Assembly (NCBI GenBank): GCA_963807235.1
Contig: CAWEBF010000013.1
Coordinates: forward strand, 1 to 44,187
DNA from: CAWEBF01 sp963807235
Lineage (GTDB): Bacteria > Acidobacteriota > Vicinamibacteria > Vicinamibacterales > UBA2999
DNA: 44,187 bases
Reading direction: 5' to 3'
A program made the translations under genes and the position numbers. Of this stretch, positions 15,259-21,915 are shown piece by piece (the first letter of the stretch is position 1; every line of letters starts with the position of its first letter). The notes below the pieces were generated by a model. That model did no database searches. It was not told where the DNA came from and worked only from the letters and a program-made list of their open reading frames with translations.

Positions 15259-15924
15259 TTACGACGACTGCAGGACGTCGGTCATGGTGAACCAGCCATG
15301 GCGTCCTTGAATCCACCGCGCCGCCACCAGCGCGCCGCTGGCAAATCCCCTGCGGTCGCGCGCGGCGTGCGTCAGCTCAATCGTATCCGACGGACCGTCG
15401 AATCCCACGGTGTGCGTCCCGGGAATCGCACCGGCTCGCGTGGACGACATGTCGATGCCTCGGCCGTAGCCCGACAACATCATCGAGTCCCGCAGCAGAA
15501 TGGCGGTGCCAGACGGGGCGTCCTTTTTCGTGATGTGGTGGCGTTCGTTGATCCAGGCGCCGTACTCGGGCTGCTCTTTCATCAGGCGCGCGGCTTCGTT
15601 CACGACAAGCTGGAAGATGTTCACGCCGATCGAGAAGTTGGCCGAGGCCACCACGCCCAGCCCGGCCCGCTCGGCGTCCTGGCGGAACCGGGGTGCCTGC
15701 GCCGACCACCCGGTTGTCCCGATGACGACGGGAAGGCGCTGATCCAGATACCTGGGAAAGTTGTGCGTGAGGGCGTCGGCCGTGGTGAAGTCGATGGCCA
15801 CGTCCGCGGGGGCCCATTCGTCGCGCCCTTCGTCCACGCGGCCCACGACCTCGATCCCCTGATCCTGGGCCAGCTGGTCCACCAGCCGGCCCATCTTGCC
15901 GTAGCCGACGATGAGAAGTCTCAT
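15259..15924 (-). CDS. dapB: 4-hydroxy-tetrahydrodipicolinate reductase
   Basis: A 221-residue DapB, slightly short for the family (240-270). It reduces the DapA product with NAD(P)H. The nucleotide-binding N-terminus MRLLIVGYGKMGRLVDQLAQ, the AIDFTTADAL segment, VVIGTTGWS, the substrate loop ERHHITKKDAPSGTA (His-His...Lys-Lys, about 138-152) and the C-terminal TIELTHAARDRRGFASGAL are all present. The start overlaps the lysC stop (ATGA), so the genes are coupled. The shortened region is between the nucleotide-binding start and IDFTTADAL, as in several non-enterobacterial DapB proteins. Confidence 0.95.
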   Translation of the reverse strand: MRLLIVGYGKMGRLVDQLAQDQGIEVVGRVDEGRDEWAPADVAIDFTTADALTHNFPRYLDQRLPVVIGTTGWSAQAPRFRQDAERAGLGVVASANFSIGVNIFQLVVNEAARLMKEQPEYGAWINERHHITKKDAPSGTAILLRDSMMLSGYGRGIDMSSTRAGAIPGTHTVGFDGPSDTIELTHAARDRRGFASGALVAARWIQGRHGWFTMTDVLQSS

Positions 15925-17273
15925 CCGAAGAACTCCCCGTGCAGGCGCTGCATGGCATGGGCGAGATCGGCCTGCCGCATGATCACGGTGATGTTCCGCC
16001 GCGCGGCGGCCTGCGAGATCATCCGCAGCGGCACCTCCTCGAGCACGGTCACCACCCGTGCCGCAATCTCGGGCTCGGCGCGGAGCCGGTCGCCCACGGC
16101 ACACACGAGCGCCATCTCGGACTCGACCGACACCGTGCCGAATGCCTGGAGCGCCGCCACGATGGCGTCGAGGTGCCGGCGGTCGTCCACGGTGACCGAG
16201 ACGCTCACTTCGCTCGTCGTCACCACGTCCACCGCTGTTCGATAACGCTCGAAGACCTCGAACACCTGACGCAGGAAGCCGTAGGCCATCAGCATCCGGC
16301 TGGACGTGATGTCGATCACGGTCACGTCCCGTTTGCAGGCGAATGCGGTAACGGGGGTGCCGTCTGGCGCCGGCGTGCCGGTGATGACGCTGCCCGTCCC
16401 CTCGGGCCGTCGGGAGTTGAGGATCCGCACCGGGATATCGTGCTCCACGGCCGGCAGGATCGTGGACGGATGCAGGACCTTCGCGCCGAAATACGCCAGC
16501 TCGGCCGCCTCGGCGAAAGACAGGCGCGGCACGAGCCGCGGGTTGGCGACGACGCGCGGGTCGGCCGACAGCATGCCGTCCACGTCGGTCCATATCTGGA
16601 TCTCGCGCGCGCCGATGCCGGCGCCCACAAGCGCGGCGGAATAGTCGGAGCCGCCGCGGCCCAACGTGGTCGTGTGCCCATCGGCCGTGGCGCCCACAAA
16701 GCCCCCAAGCACCGGCACGCGTCCGACTTCAATCGCGGAGCCCACCGTGGCCCGCAGCGCGGCGTTGGTTTCCCTGGTCAACGGCGTCGCCCGCATGTGT
16801 TCGTCGTTGGTGACGACGGCACGTCTGGCGTCCACCCACTTCCCCTGCACTCCGGCGTGGGTCAACGCCGCGGCCACCAGCCGCGAGCTGAGCAGCTCGC
16901 CCGTGGCCGTCACGACATCGGACATCCGCGGCGAGCTGTCGCGCAGCGTCGCGAGAGTGGTGACGACGGCATCCAGCTGCTGGCAGATCTCGGTGAGGTG
17001 CGTCACGAGATCGGGGTTGTCGGGCACCAGGTCCGCGGCCGCGGCCAGATGGCGCTCGCGAATCTTCACCACGCCCGCGTGGGCATCGGCCGCACGGCCT
17101 GCCGCAGCGTCTGCCGCCACGCGCAGCAAGCCGTCGGTCACGCCGCTCATCGCCGACACGACGACCGCCGGCCCGGCCCCGTCGCGGGCGCGCGCGGTAC
17201 GCACGATCTCGATCAGGCGTCGGATGGCTTCCGGGTCGGCGACCGACGTCCCGCCGAATTTCTGCACAACCAT
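15921..17273 (-). CDS. lysC: Aspartate kinase (monofunctional, LysC type)
   Basis: A 450-residue aspartokinase, opening the lysine/threonine/methionine branch. KFGGTSVADPEAIRRL at residues 5-20 and VVVSAMSGVTDGLLR are the ATP and substrate motifs. TTLGRGGSDYSAALVGAGI and IWTDVDGMLSADPRVVANP complete the kinase domain. Two ACT domains occupy the C-terminal 150 residues (KRDVTVIDITSSRMLMAYGF, then EMALVCAVGDRLR), implying feedback control by lysine or threonine. It is the first gene of the operon lysC-dapB-dapA-dapD-dapE. Its leader holds a 9-bp inverted repeat (17281-17315) and a heptamer array (17327-17361). Confidence 0.96.
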   Translation of the reverse strand: MVVQKFGGTSVADPEAIRRLIEIVRTARARDGAGPAVVVSAMSGVTDGLLRVAADAAAGRAADAHAGVVKIRERHLAAAADLVPDNPDLVTHLTEICQQLDAVVTTLATLRDSSPRMSDVVTATGELLSSRLVAAALTHAGVQGKWVDARRAVVTNDEHMRATPLTRETNAALRATVGSAIEVGRVPVLGGFVGATADGHTTTLGRGGSDYSAALVGAGIGAREIQIWTDVDGMLSADPRVVANPRLVPRLSFAEAAELAYFGAKVLHPSTILPAVEHDIPVRILNSRRPEGTGSVITGTPAPDGTPVTAFACKRDVTVIDITSSRMLMAYGFLRQVFEVFERYRTAVDVVTTSEVSVSVTVDDRRHLDAIVAALQAFGTVSVESEMALVCAVGDRLRAEPEIAARVVTVLEEVPLRMISQAAARRNITVIMRQADLAHAMQRLHGEFFG

Positions 17274-17280
17274 GCAATGT

Positions 17281-17315
17281 CTCTGCGTGAGAACCTCTTT
17301 TTATAGCACGCAGAG
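17281..17315 (-). promoter_or_regulatory. Inverted repeat in the lysC leader, possible operator or promoter
   Basis: CTCTGCGTG and CACGCAGAG form a perfect 9-bp inverted repeat around 17 bases that include TATAAA on the minus strand, 7 bp before the lysC start. The TATAAA could be a -10 hexamer, with TTGGTC about 19 bp upstream as a poor -35. An operator overlapping the promoter, or an RNA hairpin masking the start, are both possible. Confidence 0.4.
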
Positions 17316-17326
17316 GAGCACCACGA

Positions 17327-17361
17327 CCAACCACGAACTACGAACCACGAACCACGAACCA
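17327..17361 (-). repeat. Five-unit heptamer array upstream of lysC
   Basis: Read on the minus strand this is five consecutive 7-base units of the form TRGTTCG (TGGTTCG and TAGTTCG), the last being TGGTTGG. It begins four bases after the NTF2-like stop and ends 53 bp before the lysC start. It is the same length, same orientation to the downstream gene and same final unit as the array at 28678-28712. Confidence 0.85.
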
Positions 17362-17365
17362 GTTC

Positions 17366-17851
17366 TCATCCCATGGGCTTCGACGGCTCGCGCCCGTTGG
17401 CGGAGAGCCACGGGTAGCGTGCCGTGTCCAGGCCCGCATAGTCCGGGTCGAGGTAGATGAAGCAGCGCTGGATCAGGAAGTCGCGCACCTCGAACACGTC
17501 GCACCAGCGGCCGGCATGTGTGACGCCCGCGCGCCACGACCCGTCCTGGTGCGTGCCCCAGCTGGTGCCTTCGCACGCGAAGGTGTCGGTGCCGGTCATG
17601 ATGAAGTTGAACGTCGCGTAGTCGTGGAGGATGTGGCGGAGCAGTCCGCCGAAGTCCGTGAACAGCTGGCCGATCTGCTTCTTGCCGGTGGCGAGCCCCC
17701 ACTTGGGGAAGAACACCTGCGCATCGTCGGCGAAGAGATCCAGGATGCTGCCGCCGCTCGACGTCACGCCCGCGTTGTCGAACGCCTTCAAGTACTCCAG
17801 CACCACGGACTTGCGCTGCTCGTCGGTCATCGTCATTCGGCTGACGGCCAT
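17366..17851 (-). CDS. NTF2-like/SnoaL-like protein
   Basis: A 161-residue protein with the cone-shaped NTF2-like fold signature: an N-terminal helix (DEQRKSVVLEYLKAFDNAG), SILDLFADDAQVFFPKWGLATGK, and a beta-sheet C-terminal half (GTDTFACEGTSWGTH, CDVFEVRDFLIQRCFIYLDP). Such proteins are small-molecule isomerases, cyclases or binding proteins; the substrate cannot be read from sequence. There is no signal peptide. The start at 17851 is chosen for the GGAGGAG site ahead of it. A longer frame upstream runs through the tandem hairpin repeats and is unlikely to be translated. Confidence 0.75.
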   Translation of the reverse strand: MAVSRMTMTDEQRKSVVLEYLKAFDNAGVTSSGGSILDLFADDAQVFFPKWGLATGKKQIGQLFTDFGGLLRHILHDYATFNFIMTGTDTFACEGTSWGTHQDGSWRAGVTHAGRWCDVFEVRDFLIQRCFIYLDPDYAGLDTARYPWLSANGREPSKPMG

Positions 17852-17872
17852 GGGAACTCCTCCAATTCTGTA

Positions 17873-17938
17873 ATCAAGAATCGCCGCTAAGGCGATTCGG
17901 CAGACATCAAGAATCGCCGTTAAGGCGATTCGGCAGAC
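17873..17938. repeat. Two tandem 33-bp hairpin repeats
   Basis: Units 17873-17905 and 17906-17938 are identical except for one base (C/T in the loop). Each contains GAATCGCC and GGCGATTC, an 8-bp perfect stem with a 5-base loop. They sit between the galE stop (17952) and the NTF2-like start (17851), both minus-strand genes. They may act as a REP-like terminator or mRNA-stability element. The length is a multiple of three and the frame is open through both units. Confidence 0.85.
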
Positions 17939-17951
17939 ACAGGGTCGGCCC

Positions 17952-18938
17952 TCATTTTCCGCCGAACCCGTTCGGGCGCGCCGCGTGCCAACGCCAGGCG
18001 TCTGCGACGATGGTGTCGAGCTCGGGGCGCGCCGCGGTCCATCCCAGCTCGCGCCTGATGCGCGCGGCTGAGGCAAACAGCACGGCAGGGTCGCCGGGAC
18101 GGCGCGGCGCCAGACGGTGCGGCACGGCGCGGCCGGCGACGCGTTCCACGGCCGCCATCACCTCCAGCACCGACGTCGGCGTCTCCGTGCCGACGTTGTA
18201 GGTGGCCGAGGCGCCGCCGCCCGCCAGATGCGCCAGGGCCCGCACGTGCGCCGAGGCGAGATCGGACACGTGGATGTAATCGCGCAGGCACGTACCGTCC
18301 GGCGTGGCGTAGTCCTGGCCGAACACCTCGAGCGGCGCTCCGCCCGTAATCGCCTCGAACGCGCGCGGGATCAGGTGGATTTCGGGGTCGTGCGCCTCGC
18401 CCAGTTGACCGTCCGGATCGGCGCCGGCCGCATTGAAGTAGCGCAGGGACACGGCCCGCATCCCGTACGCGCGCTCGAAATGTTGTAGGGCGTGCTCCAC
18501 TGCCAGCTTCGTCTGCCCGTAGGCGTTGACCGGCCGCGTGGGATGGTCCTCCGTGATGGGCGTCGAGTCGGGCTCGCCGTACACGGCGCATGACGACGAG
18601 AAGACGAACAGGCGACAGCCTTCCGCCGCCATCGCCTCTAGAGTGCCGATCGTGCCGACCACGTTGTTGCGGTAGTACCCGGCCGGGTCGCGCACCGAGT
18701 CGCTCACGTTCAGCGACGCGGCAAAGTGCATAACGGCTGTGGCGCTCGACTCGCGAATCGCCCGGCGCACGGCATCACTGTCAGCGGTCTCGCCCACGAT
18801 CAGCGGCGCCCCGAGCGCGGCAGCGCGATGGCCCGCCGACAGGTTGTCGTAGATCACCACCTCGTGGCCCGCCTGGCGCAGCGCCTTGGCCGTATGGCTC
18901 CCGATATAGCCGGCCCCTCCCGTGACGAGCACGGTCAT
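17952..18938 (-). CDS. galE: UDP-glucose 4-epimerase
   Basis: A 328-residue extended short-chain dehydrogenase. MTVLVTGGAGYIGSHTAKAL (Rossmann GxxGxxG, 8-13) gives the start at 18938. VMHFAASLNVSDSV, SSSCAVYGEP, and the catalytic YGQTK (Tyr/Lys, about residues 142-146) follow. RYFNAAGADPDGQLGE, and LRDYIHVSDLASAHVRAL, are GalE hallmarks. It interconverts UDP-glucose and UDP-galactose for glycan synthesis. No other sugar-nucleotide gene is adjacent except perhaps the FkbM methyltransferase further on. Upstream lies the hairpin-rich 18939-19283 region. Confidence 0.95.
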   Translation of the reverse strand: MTVLVTGGAGYIGSHTAKALRQAGHEVVIYDNLSAGHRAAALGAPLIVGETADSDAVRRAIRESSATAVMHFAASLNVSDSVRDPAGYYRNNVVGTIGTLEAMAAEGCRLFVFSSSCAVYGEPDSTPITEDHPTRPVNAYGQTKLAVEHALQHFERAYGMRAVSLRYFNAAGADPDGQLGEAHDPEIHLIPRAFEAITGGAPLEVFGQDYATPDGTCLRDYIHVSDLASAHVRALAHLAGGGASATYNVGTETPTSVLEVMAAVERVAGRAVPHRLAPRRPGDPAVLFASAARIRRELGWTAARPELDTIVADAWRWHAARPNGFGGK

Positions 18939-19016
18939 CGGTTGCGTCCCAGTCGCTGCACGCGCGCCATCATGCTCCTTCCCGCCCGCGCGAAGCGCGG
19001 GCAATCAAACACTGCG

Positions 19017-19067
19017 CACAGCGAGCGGCGGTTACGTGAGTGCTCACCGCGGCGCCGGCTCGCTGTG
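19017..19067. repeat. Nested inverted repeat (10-bp outer stem)
   Basis: Outer stem 19017-19026 with 19058-19067, perfect. Inside, GGCG pairs with CGCC and GTGAG pairs with CTCAC across a TG turn. Three nested helices in 51 bp is more than expected by chance, even at high GC. Confidence 0.6.
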
Positions 19068-19212
19068 CCGTCATGGTACTGCGACCGTTTGCCCAGTGGC
19101 TCCTCAAGTCCTCGACGAGTTCGTCAGACCCCTTCCCAAACATGTCACGGGTGTTCGCACGGTGGGGTCGAATACCTCGATTTCCACGAGGGAACGAAAC
19201 TTGCCCCAGGAA

Positions 19213-19239
19213 GACCGGGACTCCAACCCAGTCCCGGTC
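19213..19239. repeat. Perfect 10-bp hairpin before the DUF998 gene
   Basis: GACCGGGACT at 19213-19222 pairs exactly with 19230-19239 around a 7-base pyrimidine/A loop. It is 44 bp upstream of the ATG at 19284, within the probable 5' leader. Confidence 0.6.
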
Positions 19240-19283
19240 AATCCGAATCCTTCGTCCCGGCCATAATCGGCTGCGGACGAAGG

Positions 19284-19907
19284 ATGAGGATCGTGCGTCT
19301 CGGCGCCATCTCGTGGATTCTGGCCGCGCAGTTCTTCGTGGCGCAGGTTGTGGTCGCCGGCGCGTGGCCAGGGGCGTTCGACCTGACCGAGCGCTACATC
19401 AGCGATCTCGGCAACACCGTGTGCGGTCCCTACCCCGCTGACTCGGACACGATCGTCTGCTCGCCGTGGTATGCGTGGATGAACGCGTCGTTCATCCTGC
19501 TGGGCATCACCATGGGCGCCGGCGCGCAGCTGACCAGACGCGCGTTCCGCCACACGGGGATGGCGGTCGCCGCGCGCGTGTTCTTCGTGCTCGCCGGCGC
19601 GGGCGTGGCGCTGGTCGGCCTGTTTCCTGAAAACGTGGACATGACGTTCCATGCGGCCGGTGCCGGCCTCAACTTCGTGCTCGGCAACGTCGCGCTGGTG
19701 CTCTTTGGGCTGACGCTCAACCCTCACGTGGGCCGGGGGTGGCGCTGGCTGGGAATCGCCGCCGGCTGCGTCGGCCTTGCCGGCACGGCGCTCTTCGTAT
19801 CGGGCGCGTATCTTGGGCTCGGCCCGGGTGGAATGGAGCGCGTGGCCGCGTATCCGATGCCGCTCTGGCAGATCGTGATGGGGTCGATGCTGCTCCGGCG
19901 ACCTTAG
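19284..19907 (+). CDS. DUF998 membrane protein
   Basis: A 207-residue integral membrane protein of the DUF998 family. Six hydrophobic spans are visible, starting at residues 7-27 (ISWILAAQFFVAQVVVAGAW), then about 65-85, 95-115, 128-145, 155-175 and 185-203. The motif YISDLGNTVCGPY in the first loop and SPWYAWMNASFILLGI are family hallmarks, as is GLFPENVDMTFHAAGAGLNF. Function is unknown. The preceding open frame from 18726 is not supported, and the start at 19284 has an AAGGA site. It is convergent with the NHL gene, the two stops overlapping by four bases. Confidence 0.82.
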   Translation: MRIVRLGAISWILAAQFFVAQVVVAGAWPGAFDLTERYISDLGNTVCGPYPADSDTIVCSPWYAWMNASFILLGITMGAGAQLTRRAFRHTGMAVAARVFFVLAGAGVALVGLFPENVDMTFHAAGAGLNFVLGNVALVLFGLTLNPHVGRGWRWLGIAAGCVGLAGTALFVSGAYLGLGPGGMERVAAYPMPLWQIVMGSMLLRRP

Positions 19908-21055
19908 GGCGAGGCTTGCAGCAGCAGCCGCTGGGCCCGGCGGTTGGTCACGATCTCGGCGGCGTACAGGTTGCCCTTCGAGTCGGCCGCCATGTGGTGC
20001 ACGATGTCGAACTCGCCCGGCCTCGGCCCGCGGCTGCCCACCGACCCCACCTGCGTCATCGTGGCCCGATCGAAGATCACGATGCGCATCGGGCCTGAGT
20101 CCACGACGTACAGATACCGTTGCCGCGCGTCCGGCGAGAACGCAAAGCCGGCCGGCACGGGCGTCGCGGCTCCCTCGGGCGTGATCCGGACCTGGCGAAT
20201 GAACTTGCCTTGCGTGGTGAAGGTCTGGATGCGGTTGTGCGTGCGGTCGGCCACATACACCACACCGTCCTGGGACACTTTCACCGCGTGCACGAGCCCG
20301 AACTGCTCCTTGTTCTCCGCGGCCACCTGATCCTGCGCGGGCGTGGCCGGATTGCCGGCGACTTCCACCGGCGGCGTCTTGCCATAGGCGCCCCACGACC
20401 GCTTGAACGCGCCGCTGCCGGCGTCGAAGACGGCCACGCGCTGGTTGCCGTAGCCGTCGGCGACGTACAGCTCGTTGGTGGGCGCGTGCACGAACACGTC
20501 GGCCGGCTGCCGGACGTTCATCGTGTCGGTGTTGCCTTTGCTCTGCCCACGTTTGCCGATCTGCATCACCAGCTTCCCAGCCGGCGTGTATTTGAGGATC
20601 ATGTCGTCGCCGCTGCCGGGGCCCGTCGGCTTCGGCCACCCGCCGTTGCCGCTGATCCACACGAAGCCGCGCGTGTCCACGAAGATGCCGTGCTCGCGCT
20701 CGGGCCAGTCGTGGCCCTCTCCGGGTCCGCCCCAGCTGCTCAACAGGGTTCCCGCCGCGTCGAATTCCAACACGGGCGGAGCCGCCGACGCCCGCTGCTG
20801 CGGGGGAATCGAACGCGGCCGGTGCAGCACCCAGATGTGATCGCGCGAATCCACGGCGATCGAGCTGACCTCCCCCAGCACCCAGTTGCTCGGCAGGGAC
20901 GGCCAGGACGTGTCGGCCTTGAACGACGGCACGCCTCCGGCGCGGGCGCCGGAGACCGCCGGCGTCTGCTGCGCCGATGGCATGCCCGCCACGGCGCCGT
21001 ACAGCGCCACGCCCGCGCACAAGCCAGTCAGTTGGATGCGGCGCGTCGTCGTCAT
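19904..21055 (-). CDS. Exported NHL-repeat beta-propeller protein
   Basis: A 383-residue secreted protein with a signal peptide (MTTTRRIQLTGLCAGVALYG to SAQQ). The body is a six-bladed NHL propeller: repeated VSSIAVDSRDHIWVLHRP, HGIFVDTRGFVWISGNGG, QPADVFVHAPTNELYVADGYGNQRV, VYVADRTHNRIQTFT and VVDSGPMRIVIFD blades. The closest described fold is that of peptidyl-alpha-hydroxyglycine lyases, but catalytic assignment is not safe. It is the last of three genes coupled by ATGA overlaps (serine hydrolase-VOC-NHL), so it is probably exported with them for a shared substrate. The start at 21055 is set by the ATGA overlap and the signal peptide. Confidence 0.82.
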   Translation of the reverse strand: MTTTRRIQLTGLCAGVALYGAVAGMPSAQQTPAVSGARAGGVPSFKADTSWPSLPSNWVLGEVSSIAVDSRDHIWVLHRPRSIPPQQRASAAPPVLEFDAAGTLLSSWGGPGEGHDWPEREHGIFVDTRGFVWISGNGGWPKPTGPGSGDDMILKYTPAGKLVMQIGKRGQSKGNTDTMNVRQPADVFVHAPTNELYVADGYGNQRVAVFDAGSGAFKRSWGAYGKTPPVEVAGNPATPAQDQVAAENKEQFGLVHAVKVSQDGVVYVADRTHNRIQTFTTQGKFIRQVRITPEGAATPVPAGFAFSPDARQRYLYVVDSGPMRIVIFDRATMTQVGSVGSRGPRPGEFDIVHHMAADSKGNLYAAEIVTNRRAQRLLLQASP

Positions 21056-21915
21056 GGGATCTTGTCGAGACCTTCGGTCAGCTCGATGTAGGTGCCCCAC
21101 GGATCGGTGATGAACGCGATCGAGATGCCGAGCGCCGGCACCTGGCGGTAAGGCGAGGCCAGCTTGATGCCCTGCGCCTCGAGCTTCTTGGTGAACGCCT
21201 CGAGCCCCTTCACCTCGAAGCCGATGTGATCCATGGCGCGGCCCTGCGTGCCGACCACGGGCGTCGTCGCCGGCGAGAAGTTCATCCCCAGGCCGGGCAG
21301 GCCGGCGCTCACGAAGGCCGCCGGGTTGCCGGACTGCGTGGCCATGGCGCCGAACGTCTGGATGTACCAGGCCTGCATCTCCTTGTTCGGTCCGAAGAAA
21401 TGCAGATGGTGAGACGCGACCGGCACCGTCTGCGCCTTCAGCTCGAGGATTTCTACCTTCACGTCGTCGGGACCCATCGCGTAGGAGATGCCCGACACGG
21501 GTCCACCGTCCACGATGCCGATGTCGTCGACCACTTTGATGTTCGGCGGCGCTTCAGTGGAAGTCACCATGCGATAACCGTTCGCCTTGATGCGGTCCAC
21601 CACCTGTCGCAGGTTCGGCACCGACAGCCCCACGTGATCGAAGGTCGAGCCCTTGGTGCCACCGGTCGGCTTCTGCGCCCGCATGAACAGCAGCGCGTTG
21701 TGGAACTTGACGATCTCCCTGTTGTCGGTGCCAATGCGGACCAGCGTGCCGCCGAGCGCGGTGACCCAGAACTTCTTGTGCTCGTCCACGCTGGTGGCGT
21801 TCACATGGTGATGGCCATAGACGATGGGCCCGTCCTTGGCGGCAACCAGTTGCGCCGACGCGGGCGCAGCCAGAGCTAGAGTCGCAAGGGTCAGGCCGGC
21901 AAGAGCGGTTCTCAT
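21052..21915 (-). CDS. Exported VOC-family (glyoxalase/dioxygenase-like) protein
   Basis: A 287-residue protein with a clear signal peptide (MRTALAGLTLATLALAAPASA). Two VOC beta-alpha-beta-beta-beta modules follow: residues about 30-140 (VYGHHHVNATSVDEHKKFWV, then FDHVGLSVPNLRQVVDRI) and about 165-285 (HHLHFFGPNKEMQAWYIQTF, then MDHIGFEVKGLEAFTKKLEA, ending DPWGTYIELTEGLDKIP). His and Glu at the usual metal positions are visible. Export is unusual for VOC enzymes but frequent for this Acidobacteriota type. It overlaps both neighbours by ATGA. A role with the hydrolase in secreted-substrate turnover is inference. Confidence 0.82.
   Translation of the reverse strand: MRTALAGLTLATLALAAPASAQLVAAKDGPIVYGHHHVNATSVDEHKKFWVTALGGTLVRIGTDNREIVKFHNALLFMRAQKPTGGTKGSTFDHVGLSVPNLRQVVDRIKANGYRMVTSTEAPPNIKVVDDIGIVDGGPVSGISYAMGPDDVKVEILELKAQTVPVASHHLHFFGPNKEMQAWYIQTFGAMATQSGNPAAFVSAGLPGLGMNFSPATTPVVGTQGRAMDHIGFEVKGLEAFTKKLEAQGIKLASPYRQVPALGISIAFITDPWGTYIELTEGLDKIP

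Larger units (their letters stand above)
18939..19283. other. Hairpin-rich divergent intergenic region
   Basis: No gene is seen. Three strong hairpins occur: GCCCGCGC/GCGCGGGC around GAA at 18984-19002; CACAGCGAGC/GCTCGCTGTG at 19017-19067, with further pairings nested inside (GGCG/CGCC and GTGAG/CTCAC); and GACCGGGACT/AGTCCCGGTC around 7 bases at 19213-19239, 44 bp before the DUF998 start. None is followed by a T-tract. These may be leaders of galE and the DUF998 gene, or a structured RNA. Confidence 0.55.

Noticed and set aside
8871..17361. Heptamer arrays as a CRISPR array
   Set aside because: Units are 7 bp with no spacers and no cas genes are present.
17273..17365. Lysine riboswitch before lysC
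   Set aside because: The leader is under 95 bp and contains only a short inverted repeat and the heptamer array; too small for the L-box fold.
19104..21020. 638-residue frame over DUF998 and the NHL gene
   Set aside because: Shadow frame spanning two unrelated convergent genes, no domain.
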